23,244 bases of DNA from a bacterium (GCA_919901855.1 CAKKQC010000025.1:1-23244), one strand, 5' to 3'; counted from the first letter of the stretch, positions 1 through 8,893 are shown. The notes: a model not told the origin generated them from the letters alone. Program-made: numbers and translations.

Positions 1-75
1 CGAGCGCGAGGCCGTGTTCGAGACGCTGGAGGAGTTCGGATTGATGAGTCGTGTATGAGGCGGAGAGGTCCTTCA
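1..75. repeat. Degenerate direct repeat, left copy
   Basis: This stretch is closely similar to 2607-2683: the first ~40 bases are nearly identical, and similarity then weakens through the shared TTCAG near 75. In the plus strand it reads as the end of an open frame (...EREAVFETLEEFG...) closed by TGA at 56-58. It could therefore be the 3' end of a coding sequence that starts left of the window, possibly a mobile-element gene, but I do not recognise the family. The copy lies immediately beside the truncated end of the beta-helix gene, and the second copy lies beyond the start of that gene. Confidence 0.6.
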
Positions 76-80
76 GGCCC

Positions 81-1982
81 TCAGACCGGAAATGATTTCG
101 TGATCACCACGCTGTGCAACGTGCACCCCGGAGCGATGGCGAGGGTGACGCCCGCGTTGACGGAGATGTCTGCGCTTATCCTGTTTGGAGCCGCGCCATC
201 CTGGGCCAGTAGACCGCCAGCACTAGTTGCATTCCCACCCGTGATAAGGATGCCCGGATGACCACTCGTCATCAGCGAGAAATCGTCAGCGGTCGGGTGG
301 CCAAAGAGCGAGTGGGCGATTGGGTTGACAGGACCCCGGATAGCAGCAACCCCATGGTTCTTGAACTTGTTTCCGCTTAGCTGTACTGACGAAGTTGGAT
401 CGATCAGGTCCACTCCAGCGACATTGGCTTCGAACGTCTGACCACTTAACTGGGCGTCTGAGGGAGCCACCGCCCCCCCCACGCGAACGCCCGCTTTGGC
501 GTTCTGCGTGAAATACCCATCCCCGTCTGCCACCAGCCTGAGAATCCCAGACCCATTTCCGCCACGCACAGCCAGCCCGTCATTCGAGGAATACCTCACA
601 GTGCATCCGTGCAATTCCAAATCCGCGCCCCGATTCACCTCGACACATGCGCCATCCACGTTGCCGCCGTATTCCGCGACTAGGTGAGACAATCTCCCGG
701 TGCTGCCGGAGCCGAACGAGAGCTTTCCCCAGTAGTCACCCGTCCCTGGCGACACCGTGGCCCGCGTCAACACCACTTCCGCCCCACTCTCTCCTTTGAC
801 GTCCAGCGTACCTTGTACCGAGAGCCAGTGACCCGGCTCTACTGCAATCCTCACACCTTTCGCGATGTGGAGTATCTTGCCACTCTCAACCAAGGACATG
901 TCCAGGTCCACCCTATATCCGGCGTCGCCGTCAAGGCCCAGCGTCAGATCGCTTGGAGGCGAAAGCGAGGCAGCCGCCACAACGATGCCGTGGAATCCTG
1001 CCCCAACACCGGAGATATCATCTGGCTCGGGTACTCCAAAGGTCGAGCGCAGGATGGAATTCCAACTCCCTCGTATGGCCTCTCCCGAGTGCGCGAGGAA
1101 CGTGTTGTGTCCCACCGTCGCGGCCGCTCCCTGGAAGAAGGCATGAAAGACAATCCCCGTGCTGTTGTTGCCGAAAGTGTTGTGCTCGATCACGACCAGG
1201 GCAGGATTCTGCGCCGGGATGGGCGGAGTCGTCGTGTCGGAAGGCGCGGAACAGGTGATCTGCAATCCCGGATACCACACACCGCCAGTCGGGCCCGAGT
1301 CCAGAATGCTGCTGTCTTTGAGAGTGAACTTGAGCGGATAGTGCACGCCTGTGGACTCACCCACCTGCACGGCCGCTTCCCCGGCAAGTACAGGCGCATT
1401 CTGAAGGAATCGGAATACCGTGCGTTCGATGTTCACATCCGCCGCCTGGCCGGGCAGGTTTCCGAAGACGGCGAGCCCGGCCCGAGCCGCATATTGCACC
1501 CGGCTGTCAAGCATCGTGAGTGCGGCACCGGAATCCACGCGGATCATCTGCTCCCCCGTGTTGTTCTGGCCGCCGTATTCCACCACGCAACGATCCAGCG
1601 TCGCCGTGCTCCCGCCCTGGAGCCAGATGCGGCCCCACTGCCCAGCAGCCTTCGTGTCCGAATCGCTCGTGAAGACGACGAGGCCACTCGCGGGATCGCC
1701 CGGCGGAGCAACGTCTTGGCCGACCGCATTGAGAACGCCGCCGCCATTGACGATCACCCCGGTGAGAGGCTGGAATCGGAGAGTGGCACCAGGCAGAATC
1801 CTGAGTGTTCCATGGTCAGGAACTGTTATCGTCCCCGTGACCACGTACACACCAGGATCCACCTGGTATATGGGATTCAAGGCGGTGCCCACGTTATTGA
1901 CGAATCCCGGGATGGTCTGACCGAAAGCATTCGGTGGCAGCAGGAGCCAAGCATTGAGCACGACGAGACAGACCGCCATCAT
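81..1982 (-). CDS. Secreted right-handed parallel beta-helix protein, C-terminally truncated
   Basis: Predicted exported surface or periplasmic protein of about 633 residues. I place the start at the ATG at 1982 because a signal peptide follows directly (a leucine-rich core ending near PPNAFGQT). A longer open frame reaches 2135, but its extra residues look non-coding. The protein is built of long repeats, each beginning with a 'low-complexity cap' (GTLRILPGATLRF, then a similar block ending IAVEPGHWLSVQGTL) followed by a WGRIWL/WGKLSF element and YGG turns. This is typical of pectin-lyase-like beta-helix proteins carrying right-handed repeats. A third repeat begins near the C-terminus (GVTLAIAPGCTL) and stops within a few residues, so the gene looks cut off. 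Function is unknown; adhesin, polysaccharide-binding or cell-surface roles are possible. No catalytic motif was recognised. Confidence 0.75.
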   Translation of the reverse strand: MMAVCLVVLNAWLLLPPNAFGQTIPGFVNNVGTALNPIYQVDPGVYVVTGTITVPDHGTLRILPGATLRFQPLTGVIVNGGGVLNAVGQDVAPPGDPASGLVVFTSDSDTKAAGQWGRIWLQGGSTATLDRCVVEYGGQNNTGEQMIRVDSGAALTMLDSRVQYAARAGLAVFGNLPGQAADVNIERTVFRFLQNAPVLAGEAAVQVGESTGVHYPLKFTLKDSSILDSGPTGGVWYPGLQITCSAPSDTTTPPIPAQNPALVVIEHNTFGNNSTGIVFHAFFQGAAATVGHNTFLAHSGEAIRGSWNSILRSTFGVPEPDDISGVGAGFHGIVVAAASLSPPSDLTLGLDGDAGYRVDLDMSLVESGKILHIAKGVRIAVEPGHWLSVQGTLDVKGESGAEVVLTRATVSPGTGDYWGKLSFGSGSTGRLSHLVAEYGGNVDGACVEVNRGADLELHGCTVRYSSNDGLAVRGGNGSGILRLVADGDGYFTQNAKAGVRVGGAVAPSDAQLSGQTFEANVAGVDLIDPTSSVQLSGNKFKNHGVAAIRGPVNPIAHSLFGHPTADDFSLMTSGHPGILITGGNATSAGGLLAQDGAAPNRISADISVNAGVTLAIAPGCTLHSVVITKSFPV

Positions 1983-2734
1983 TGCCCTGCGTGATCCAAT
2001 CCACGTGCGATCAGGGGCCCTCTCCCTTACGATCTTCACGAGGGGCCGGTCGCCCCCCAGACGCACCACTGGACGGATCCCCGCGCCCGTCACGGGAACA
2101 TGGCCTGATTGGCTCCCAGACGCATCGTGGAACACATGGAACTTCGAGAACCCACAGTTGCGGCGGGGCTTACCCGTCGTGTCGCCGGAGCGGTGACCAG
2201 CTTCACAATGCCAGTAGAGTAGGCATACGCGGAGTCCAAGTCAAGCCCCCTACGTTGCAGCCGCCGTGTTCCTTGACCTACAGCAAGGACCCGAGGAAAG
2301 ACCAGCAGGACAGCCAGATCGCACCCCCTACTGCATGGCCCCGTCGTTCCCTTCGCCCGCAGCAGTCACGCCGTCCCCTTGGTGATCGCCAGCGTCCGGT
2401 GCGTGCAGCATTCCCCGGATGTCTTCCACGCCAGCCTGCTCTCCCTTCCTGGTCAAGACCGGCCTCCTCCGGGGCTCGGCGCTCCTCGGAAGCCTCAATG
2501 TATCGTTCTTCTCAGCCCGCCGGCACGGGGGCCAAGGGCGTGACCAGAGGGGGGGCAACGTCCGCGACCACGGAAGAGGCAGAGTGCGTGGTCGGTCAGT
2601 CTGGCCGAGCGCGAGGCCGTGTTCGAGACGCCGGAGGAGTTCGGGGTATTGAGTCGCGCACATGGCGGTTGATCGGTTCTTCAGTACGCACAACGATTCC
2701 TGTATTGCCCGAGGTTCCGTGAATGAGCCCTCAC
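1983..2734. other. Gene-poor stretch with repeat and scars
   Basis: I see no convincing gene here. Open frames on both strands have proline/arginine-rich, non-protein-like translations. The stretch contains the second copy of the direct repeat (2607-2683) and ends against the truncated tRNA-Met. It probably holds debris of a mobile element or of a rearrangement. Any promoter for the beta-helix gene must lie near 1990-2200, but no clear -35/-10 pair was identified. Confidence 0.5.
2607..2683. repeat. Degenerate direct repeat, right copy
   Basis: Second copy of the repeat at 1-75, in the same orientation and about 2.6 kb away. The core GAGCGCGAGGCCGTGTTCG is identical in both copies. Later parts differ by substitutions and small indels, so the duplication is not recent. 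In the frame matching the left copy it reads ...SLAEREAVFETPEEFG... and runs to TGA shortly afterwards. Confidence 0.6.
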
Positions 2735-2776
2735 CGGGTATGAACCGCTTGCTCTACCCGGCTGAGCTACGCCGCC
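2735..2776 (-). tRNA. Truncated tRNA-Met (CAT), 5' portion only
   Basis: Read on the minus strand, the sequence gives an acceptor 5' strand GGCGGCG, a D-arm GCTC-AGCCGGGTA-GAGC, and an anticodon arm whose loop TTCATAC contains anticodon CAT at 2742-2740. This matches the common bacterial elongator tRNA-Met. After CCCG the expected 3' anticodon strand, variable loop, T-arm (GGTTCGAATCC-type) and a GCCGCC-matching acceptor strand are all missing. The following bases GTGAGGGCTCATTCAC are unrelated. A -10-like TAGAAT on the minus strand (2791-2786) still sits upstream. I infer a tRNA gene disrupted by insertion or recombination at the variable-loop region. An assembly join is the alternative. Confidence 0.7.
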
Positions 2777-2853
2777 ATCTGAACGATTCTAGCAACCACC
2801 GCCGCTCACCGTCGCTTCGACGGCAAGGTCCGGCGTAGGCCGGCCCGACACCC

Positions 2854-3645
2854 TTAGGACCACATCCAGCCGACCCCGAGGATCACGGGCAGGACCTGGA
2901 GGATGAGCTGGTCCCGCGACCGCTCGAATCCGGCCCCCTTCTCGAACGGGCCCATGACGTGCCAGCCCGGGCGGAACTCGAGCCAGACGAACGCGGCGTC
3001 CCAGGGGATGACCCGGACGCCCGCGGTGAGCTGGAACGCGATCCCGACCCGGGTCTCGCTCAACCGGCCTCCGTCGACCCCGGCGACGACGCCCGACCTC
3101 ACGTTCATGACCGACGCCCCCAGCCCGGCGCCGAGGTAGGGCTCGACCACCCCGTCGGTGAATGCCACGGTGCCGTTGATGAAGAGCGCGGTCGCGGACA
3201 TCTCGAAGTAGCGGGCCGGGAACTCGGCGTCGCCGCTCAGGAGGTCCGCGTAGCCCCCGAAGGGATCGTAGACCTGCCCCGCCGCCTCGACCCAGACCGT
3301 CTGCGCCGCGGTCGCCATCGACCAGCGCGAGACCTCGATCGTCCCGGCCACGACCCCGCGCTGCGCGCCTAGCTGGACGCCTCCGCCCGTCACCGCGCGG
3401 CCCCGGAGGCTGGCCACGTCGTACGTCCACAGCGATTGGCCGGCGCGGGTTCCCATCGTGGCCGAGTACCAGCTCGACGAGACGTACCCGACGAGGGACG
3501 AGGGACCGCGGGCGCCCCAGACGGAGATGAAATCCATCGACCGGCCGGGCTTCTCCGCGGCGGACCCAGAGGGCGCCGCGAGGAATGCCATCAGGAAGAC
3601 CCGTTTCGCCGTCAACGTCATACTCCCATGGTACTCCGACATCAT
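2854..3645 (-). CDS. Outer-membrane beta-barrel protein (hypothetical)
   Basis: 263 residues. The N-terminus is a signal peptide with a short hydrophobic core (RVFLMAFLAAP) and a small-residue cleavage region near GSAAEKP. The body shows alternating, aromatic-rich beta-strand segments (for example SLVGYVSSSWYSATMG, VEPYLGAGLGASVMNV, FVWLEFRPGWHVMG) and ends in a short strand with Trp. This suggests an 8-12-stranded outer-membrane barrel of the OmpA/OmpW-like size class. The start at 3645 has an AGGA 6 nt upstream; an internal ATG at 3621 directly before the signal sequence is a real alternative. It is divergent from the O-antigen ligase gene with only about 18 bases between them, so the two promoters must overlap. 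Substrate and role are unknown. Confidence 0.75.
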   Translation of the reverse strand: MMSEYHGSMTLTAKRVFLMAFLAAPSGSAAEKPGRSMDFISVWGARGPSSLVGYVSSSWYSATMGTRAGQSLWTYDVASLRGRAVTGGGVQLGAQRGVVAGTIEVSRWSMATAAQTVWVEAAGQVYDPFGGYADLLSGDAEFPARYFEMSATALFINGTVAFTDGVVEPYLGAGLGASVMNVRSGVVAGVDGGRLSETRVGIAFQLTAGVRVIPWDAAFVWLEFRPGWHVMGPFEKGAGFERSRDQLILQVLPVILGVGWMWS

Positions 3646-3663
3646 CCGCCATCCTGTAAGATC

Positions 3664-4932
3664 GTGAACGTGGCACGCGACGCGCGCTCGACCCCGACGG
3701 ACCGGGCCCTCTCCCTGGGCTGGACGGTGCTACCCGCGGCCGTGCTCTTCTCGATCACGGCGGGCCAGGCGCTCGCCTCCGTGCTCATCCTCCGCTGGAT
3801 CTGGACGCTGGCCGCGGGAGGCCGCGCGCGGGGGCGCCGGCGGACGGACCTCCCGGCCGCGGCCACCCCGCAGCATATCCTGCTCCCGCTGGGCGCCTTC
3901 CTCGTCTGGGCCTCCATCGCGGCCGTTCTCGCGAACCAGACCGCCCCGGACCTCGCGGGCGCGTGGGGCAAGTGGCTCTTCGCCCTCGCGCTCCCGGCGG
4001 CCTGGGCGCACGCGCGGCGGACCGGCTCCGTCCGGCCGCCCCTGTTCGTCCTCCTCGCGGCGGGGCTCGCGATCCTGCCCTTCGGGCTCAGGGATTTCCT
4101 CGCGACCGATTCGGGCCGGGCGGGCGGCTTCTCGGGCTCGGGTCCGCACCTGGGATCGAATCTCATGATGGCCTTCATCGTCGCGCTGGCCTTCGTCTTC
4201 GAGGCCCGGGGGCGGGCCGCCACGGTCGCTTCCGGGGCGGCCGCCCTGCTCCTGCTGGGGGGCATCGGCCTCTCGTTCAACCGCAGCGCCCTGCTCGGCG
4301 CCGCCGTGGGCGCGGGGGTTATCTGCGCGCGGCGCCGGCCGGTCCTGCTCGCGGCGGCGCTCGCCGTCGTCGCGGCCGGGCTCGCCGCCCGGCCCGTTTC
4401 GAAGCCGGTCCTGCGCCTGCGCAGCGCGCTCCAATTCGACCAGAACCCGACGGCGCGGGAACGGCTGATGATGTGGTCGGCCGCGGCCCGCATGATCCGG
4501 GCCCGGCCCATCGAGGGAGTCGCGAGCCGCGCGAGGTTCGCCGGCGCCTACCCCTCGTTCCGCGACGAGGACGCCCTGGAGGCGCGGCCCGGCCACGTTC
4601 ACAACTCCTACCTCCAGACCGCGGTCCTGCACGGCCTGCCCGGACTCGGCCTCCTGCTCTGGTGGCTGGCCGTGCTGGGGCGGCTGGCGCTGGTCCAGGG
4701 CCCCGCGTACGAGGCCGCGTGGCCGCTCCTGATCGCGGTTCTCGTCAACGCCGTCTTCGACTTCGTGCTCGCCGACGGCCAGCACGCGCTCATGTGGTAC
4801 GTGCTGGCGGGACTACTGCTCGGTTCCCAGACCCCCGCGGTCAGCGTGGCCGGGGCACGGCGTTTCGGCGGCCGCCGAAACGCCGATGCCGATCCGTCGG
4901 TTTCTAGCTCCTCGGCACGAAGGCGTGCGTGA
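3664..4932 (+). CDS. O-antigen ligase / polymerase (Wzy_C superfamily) membrane protein
   Basis: About 422 residues, nearly all hydrophobic, with roughly ten predicted membrane segments separated by short Arg-rich loops. A large periplasmic loop carries the family hallmark: HVHNSYLQ at about residues 311-318, following a conserved RL(M)MW...AAARMI...P..G stretch. Members of this superfamily (WaaL O-antigen ligases, Wzy polymerases, PilO/exopolysaccharide ligases) move undecaprenyl-linked glycans in the inner membrane; which acceptor is used here cannot be told. The open frame extends further 5' but overlaps the divergent barrel gene, so I use GTG 3664. GTG 3670 is equally possible and would sit 7 nt after a -10-like TAAGAT, that is, leaderless. 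The 3' end overlaps the convergent nadE 3' end by 29 bases. Confidence 0.85.
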   Translation: MNVARDARSTPTDRALSLGWTVLPAAVLFSITAGQALASVLILRWIWTLAAGGRARGRRRTDLPAAATPQHILLPLGAFLVWASIAAVLANQTAPDLAGAWGKWLFALALPAAWAHARRTGSVRPPLFVLLAAGLAILPFGLRDFLATDSGRAGGFSGSGPHLGSNLMMAFIVALAFVFEARGRAATVASGAAALLLLGGIGLSFNRSALLGAAVGAGVICARRRPVLLAAALAVVAAGLAARPVSKPVLRLRSALQFDQNPTARERLMMWSAAARMIRARPIEGVASRARFAGAYPSFRDEDALEARPGHVHNSYLQTAVLHGLPGLGLLLWWLAVLGRLALVQGPAYEAAWPLLIAVLVNAVFDFVLADGQHALMWYVLAGLLLGSQTPAVSVAGARRFGGRRNADADPSVSSSSARRRA

Positions 4933-6559
4933 TCGGGTGCCGCCGGTCCTTGCCGTAGGCCCGCGGCTGGATCTTGACCCCGGGCGGCGCCTGCCGCCGC
5001 TTGTACTCGCTCCCCTCGATCATGCGCACCACGCGGGCGACCGCGGCCGCGGGACACCCTGACCGGATCATCTCCCGCGGGGAGAGGCCGTCCTCGGCGT
5101 ACATGCGGATGATGGGGTCGAGCACCGGGTAGGGCGGCAGCGAGTCCGTGTCCCGCTGATCCGGCTTGAGCTCGGCGGTCGGCGGCCGCGTGAACGTCCG
5201 CGGCGGGATCGGGCGGCGTGGATCACGGGCGTTTCTCCAGCGCGCGATCCGGTAGACCAGGGTCTTGGGCACGTCCTTGAGCGCCGCGAACCCCCCCGCG
5301 AGGTCGCCGTAGAGGGTCGCGTACCCGACGCTCATCTCGCTCTTGTTGCCCGTCGCGAGCAGGAGGCAGCCGTACCGGTTCGAGAGCGCCATCAGCAGCG
5401 CGCCCCGGATCCGGGCCTGGAGGTTCTGGACGGTGAGGTCGGCCTCGGGCCCCCGGGCGTGTACGCCCAGCGTCTCGAGGTAGGCGGAGTGCATGGGCTC
5501 GATGGGCAGCTCGAGGAACCGCATCCCGAGCCGCCGGGCGAGTTCCCGCGCCTCCCGCCGGCTCTCCTCCGAGGTAAAGCGCGAGGGCATGGAAACCCCG
5601 GTGACATTCCCCGCCCCCAGCGCGTCGGCCGCGAGCACGGCCGTGAGGGCGGAGTCGATCCCTCCGCTCAGCCCCACGATCGCCCCCCGGAACCCGTTCT
5701 TGCGGGCGTAGTCCCGGACCCCGAGCACGAGGGCGCCGAAGATCTCCTCGAGGAGCCCCATCGGCCGCCGGACGGCGCCCTTCGTCGGTCGCGGCGACCG
5801 ACGCGTGCGCGCGGGGACGCCGCGGACAGGCACGTCGGCGACCACGAGCTCCTCGTCGAACTGGAGCCCCCTGGTCCGCACCCGCCCCGAGGCGTCGAAG
5901 ATCATGCTGCCGCCGTCGAAGACGAGCTCGTCCTGGCCGCCCACGAGGTTCAAGTAGGCCAGGGGGGCGCCCCAGCGCGCGGCCTCGCGGCCGAAGAGCC
6001 GCTCGCGCAGCCGCCCCTTCCCCGCCTCGTACGGCGACGCGTTCAGGCTGATCACGAGCCCCGGTTTCGCCGCCGCCAGCGCGACCACGACCGGCCCCTC
6101 GGGCAGCCAGAGGTCCTCGCAGATCGCGATCCCGAGTACGAGATCGCCGATTCGGACTACCGGGGATCGCGTCCCGGGAGTGAAGTACCGGCGCTCGTCG
6201 AAGACGCCGTAGTTGGGCAGGAGCTGCTTGTGGTACGTCGCCAGGACCCGGCCGCCGCGGATGAGCGCCGCCGCGTTGTACAGCCGCCCGCCCTCGGCGT
6301 CCGCGAACCCGACCGCGGCGACCAGCCGGGGGTGGCGCCGGCTGGCGCGCACGACGGCGTGCAACCCGGCGATGTTCGCCTCGACGAAGTCCCGCCGGAG
6401 GAGGAGATCCTCCGGCGGGTACCCGGTGATGGCCAGCTCGGGCGCGACCACGAGATCGGCGCCCAGACGCGCGGCATTTCCCATGGCCGCCACGACCTTG
6501 GCCGCGTTGCCGGGACAGTCCCCGACGAGGCAGTTGAGCTGGGCCAGGGCTACACGCAT
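4904..6559 (-). CDS. nadE: Glutamine-dependent NAD+ synthetase
   Basis: 551 residues. It makes NAD+ from nicotinic acid adenine dinucleotide, ATP and glutamine in the cytoplasm. The N-terminal nitrilase-fold glutaminase domain (about 1-250) shows the full catalytic triad: Glu41 in APELAITGYPPEDLL, Lys111 in YHKQLLPNYGVFDE and Cys147 in GIAICEDLW. The C-terminal synthetase domain (about 265-551) carries the ATP-pyrophosphatase P-loop SGGIDS at 298-303, the GNKSEMSVGY motif and a C-terminal YKRRQAPPGVK motif. Length is normal for the two-domain form. It begins 12 nt after the stop of the upstream barrel gene on the same strand and has a GGGGG purine run before the ATG, so the two are probably co-transcribed. 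Glutamine dependence and its position downstream of glnA fit a nitrogen-linked neighbourhood, though this is only inference. Confidence 0.96.
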   Translation of the reverse strand: MRVALAQLNCLVGDCPGNAAKVVAAMGNAARLGADLVVAPELAITGYPPEDLLLRRDFVEANIAGLHAVVRASRRHPRLVAAVGFADAEGGRLYNAAALIRGGRVLATYHKQLLPNYGVFDERRYFTPGTRSPVVRIGDLVLGIAICEDLWLPEGPVVVALAAAKPGLVISLNASPYEAGKGRLRERLFGREAARWGAPLAYLNLVGGQDELVFDGGSMIFDASGRVRTRGLQFDEELVVADVPVRGVPARTRRSPRPTKGAVRRPMGLLEEIFGALVLGVRDYARKNGFRGAIVGLSGGIDSALTAVLAADALGAGNVTGVSMPSRFTSEESRREARELARRLGMRFLELPIEPMHSAYLETLGVHARGPEADLTVQNLQARIRGALLMALSNRYGCLLLATGNKSEMSVGYATLYGDLAGGFAALKDVPKTLVYRIARWRNARDPRRPIPPRTFTRPPTAELKPDQRDTDSLPPYPVLDPIIRMYAEDGLSPREMIRSGCPAAAVARVVRMIEGSEYKRRQAPPGVKIQPRAYGKDRRHPITHAFVPRS

Positions 6560-6571
6560 GCCCCCATCATC

Positions 6572-7324
6572 TCAGAAGTTCGCGTCGAGCTGCGTCGTCC
6601 ATTTCCAGTGCCCGTTGATCCCGGCGTCGTTGAACCAGACGGGCCCGGCGAGCACGGAGGCGTTGCTCGCGAAGCACCAGTTGACGGCCACCGCGCCCCC
6701 GCCGATCGCGTTCCGCCCCGACAGCCAGTCCGCGCCGATCACGATCCGGTTGAACCCGCCCGCGGCCGCGGGCGCCGGCCAGAACCCGATGTCGTAGGCC
6801 GCCATGACCCCCGAGTTCGCCTTCGCCCCGGCGCTGCTCCGGAGCACACGCGGGTTCCCGAGGTAGCCGCCCAGGTGGATGCGCCCGAGCCCGGCCGGCA
6901 GCGACCTGCCGGTCACGAAGTCGGCCACGTTCTGGTCGGTGACACCCTTCTTCGTCCCGGCGTTGAAGACTCCCACCTGCAACGCGGGCGCCCCGCCGAA
7001 CAGCTTCCCCTCCGGCGCGCCGAACTTGGCGTTGAAGTACAGGGGGTCGTCCGCCGGCTCCAACCAGTCGACCCCGACCTCCATCTGCCACGCGTCGAAC
7101 GGCAGGACGCCCACGGTCAGCCCGAGGTCGGTCGCGAACGCCTCCCCGCCCCGCGCGGGCCCCTTCCGCCCCAGGGTCGTGTAGGTGTCGTACGTGAGGT
7201 GCACGACCCGGAACGCCTGCATGTCGATCGAGCACGGCGTCCAAACCATAGTCGTCGGCGTGGCCCCGGCCGCGCCGCCGATCAAGACCGCCAGCACAAC
7301 GGCAAACCAACAGGATCGTGACAT
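6572..7324 (-). CDS. Predicted outer-membrane beta-barrel protein, unknown function
   Basis: 250 residues. A clear signal peptide (WFAVVLAVLIGGAAGA) is followed by a body of amphipathic beta strands with many Gly and aromatic residues (LGLTVGVLPFDAWQMEVGVDWLEP, RIHLGGYLGNP, GVMAAYDIGFWP). The last residue is Phe after an alternating strand (WKWTTQLDANF), the standard outer-membrane assembly signal. The start ATG has AAGGAG about 7 nt upstream. It sits between glnA and nadE on the same strand, separated from glnA by a strong hairpin (7354-7392). The position suggests read-through from the nitrogen operon or a private promoter. No family name or substrate can be assigned; a small porin-like role is only a guess. 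Confidence 0.75.
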   Translation of the reverse strand: MSRSCWFAVVLAVLIGGAAGATPTTMVWTPCSIDMQAFRVVHLTYDTYTTLGRKGPARGGEAFATDLGLTVGVLPFDAWQMEVGVDWLEPADDPLYFNAKFGAPEGKLFGGAPALQVGVFNAGTKKGVTDQNVADFVTGRSLPAGLGRIHLGGYLGNPRVLRSSAGAKANSGVMAAYDIGFWPAPAAAGGFNRIVIGADWLSGRNAIGGGAVAVNWCFASNASVLAGPVWFNDAGINGHWKWTTQLDANF

Positions 7325-7353
7325 GCGCGTCTCCTTTCCCGCCCCGAAATGAA

Positions 7354-7392
7354 GAGGGCCCCCAACGGTCCCGTGACCGATTGGAGGCCCTC
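7354..7392 (-). terminator. Long interrupted hairpin after glnA, probable terminator
   Basis: On the minus strand GAGGGCC pairs with GGCCCTC, then CCAA with TTGG, then CGGTC with GACCG, around a 4-nt loop, with single-base internal mismatches between the helices. A modest T-rich run (CTTCATTTC) follows. It lies 60 bases after the glnA stop and just before the ribosome binding site of the next gene. It could act as a leaky terminator or as a 3'-end stabiliser separating glnA from the downstream barrel and nadE. Confidence 0.6.
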
Positions 7393-7451
7393 GTGGCCTT
7401 CCCCGGCCGGGCTGCGACTGCGCGGCCCGGAGGGTACCCTGGCTCTACTGC

Positions 7452-8867
7452 TCAGACGTCGAAATACAGATGGAACTCGTACGGATGCGGCCGGATCCTG
7501 ACCGGATCGACTTCCTTCGACCGCTTGTAGCCGAGCCACATCTCGATCAGGTCCTTGGTGAACACGTCTCCCTTGAGCAGGAACGCGTGGTCCTTCTCCA
7601 GCGCGTCCAGGGACTCGTTCAGCGACCCGCAGACCGTCGGGACCTTCGCCCGCTCGGCCGCGTCGAGGTCGAAGATGTTCTTGTCGAGCGGCTTCCCCGG
7701 ATCGATCTTGTTCTGGACCCCGTCCAGGCCGGCCATGAGCATGGCCGCGAAGCACAGGTACGGGTTGGCGGCCGGATCGGGCGGACGGAACTCGACGCGC
7801 TTGAGCTTCGGCGCGTCCGAGTACATGGGAATCCGGACCGCGGCCGACCGGTTCCGCTGCGAATACGCGAGGTTCACGGGCGCCTCGTACCCCGGCACGA
7901 GCCGCTTGTACGAGTTCGTGGTCGGCGCGGCGAAGGCCAGGAGCGCCTCCGCGTGCTTGAGGAGCCCGCCGATGTACCACTTCGCCGTGTCGGACAGCAT
8001 CGCGTAGCCCTTCGCGTCGAAGAACAGGTTCGTCCCGTCCTTCCAGATGCTCTGGTGCACGTGCATCCCGGAGCCGTTGTCCCCGAACAGGGGCTTGGGC
8101 ATGAACGTCGCGGCCTTGCCGTTCTGGTGCGCGACGTTCTTGACGATGTACTTGTACTTCATCACGTTGTCCGCCATGTGCTTGAGCGGCGCGAACCGCA
8201 TGTCGATCTCGCACTGGCCGGCCGTCGCGACCTCGTGGTGGTGCATCTCGACGTCGATCCCGACCTCCTCGAGCTTGAGCACGATGATCGTGCGCAGGTC
8301 CTGGAGCGCGTCGTGCGGCGGCACCGGGAAGTACCCTTCCTTCATCCGGGGCCGGTACCCGAGGTTCTGCACGCCCGCCTTGCCTGTGTTCCACGAAGCC
8401 TCGTTGGAGTCGAGGTGGTAGTACCCCTCGTGCTCGTTCTGGTCGTAGCGGACGTTGTCGAAGAGGAAGAACTCGAGCTCGGGGCCCATGAACGCCGTGT
8501 CCCCGATTCCCGTGCTCTTGAGGTACGCCTCGGCTTTCGACGCCACGTGCCGCGGGTCGCGGGTGTAGGGCTTCTTCGCGACCGGGTCCCACACGTCGCA
8601 GGTCACCGACAGGGTCGGGATCAGCGCGCAGGGGTCCATGAACGCCGTGTCCGGGTCCGGCTTCAGGATCATGTCCGACTCGTGGATCTCCTGGAAGCCG
8701 CGGATCGACGACCCGTCGAACCCGATGCCCTGCTCGAACATCTTCTCGTCGAACTGGTCACGCGTGATGGTCAGGTGCTGCCACAGCCCGGGCAGGTCGA
8801 CGAACTTCAGGTCGAAGACCTTGGCGTTGTTCCGCTGCCCCAATTCGATCACTTCTTTCGGTGTCAT
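7452..8867 (-). CDS. glnA: Glutamine synthetase type I, with Phe at the adenylylation site
   Basis: 471 residues, the usual length of bacterial GSI. It condenses glutamate, ammonium and ATP to glutamine as a cytoplasmic dodecamer. Family landmarks seen: [11 protein letters not shown] (near residue 50), [10 protein letters not shown], the GSGMHVHQS active-site motif, [16 protein letters not shown] and a C-terminal [13 protein letters not shown]. The start is the ATG at 8867, which has GGAGG 8 nt upstream; an in-frame TTG at 8897 is less likely. In place of the conserved NLYDLP adenylylation loop this protein reads NIFDLD, so the Tyr397 equivalent (residue 399, codon 7673-7671) is TTC/Phe. GlnE-type adenylylation at that position is therefore impossible. 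It starts 27 nt after glnK on the same strand and is the last gene before the hairpin at 7354-7392. Confidence 0.97.
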   Translation of the reverse strand: MTPKEVIELGQRNNAKVFDLKFVDLPGLWQHLTITRDQFDEKMFEQGIGFDGSSIRGFQEIHESDMILKPDPDTAFMDPCALIPTLSVTCDVWDPVAKKPYTRDPRHVASKAEAYLKSTGIGDTAFMGPELEFFLFDNVRYDQNEHEGYYHLDSNEASWNTGKAGVQNLGYRPRMKEGYFPVPPHDALQDLRTIIVLKLEEVGIDVEMHHHEVATAGQCEIDMRFAPLKHMADNVMKYKYIVKNVAHQNGKAATFMPKPLFGDNGSGMHVHQSIWKDGTNLFFDAKGYAMLSDTAKWYIGGLLKHAEALLAFAAPTTNSYKRLVPGYEAPVNLAYSQRNRSAAVRIPMYSDAPKLKRVEFRPPDPAANPYLCFAAMLMAGLDGVQNKIDPGKPLDKNIFDLDAAERAKVPTVCGSLNESLDALEKDHAFLLKGDVFTKDLIEMWLGYKRSKEVDPVRIRPHPYEFHLYFDV

Positions 8868-8893
8868 CTGTCTCGCCTCCGTTCCTTGTTCGG

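Noticed and set aside
1983-2135. Extended N-terminus of the beta-helix protein
   Set aside because: The extra about 50 residues precede the signal peptide, are Arg/Gly-rich and would bury the export signal.
5459-7321. 620-codon open frame on the plus strand opposite nadE
   Set aside because: It is a high-GC antisense shadow: Arg/Pro/Gly/Val-rich translation without domains, entirely opposite a clearly recognised enzyme and barrel gene.
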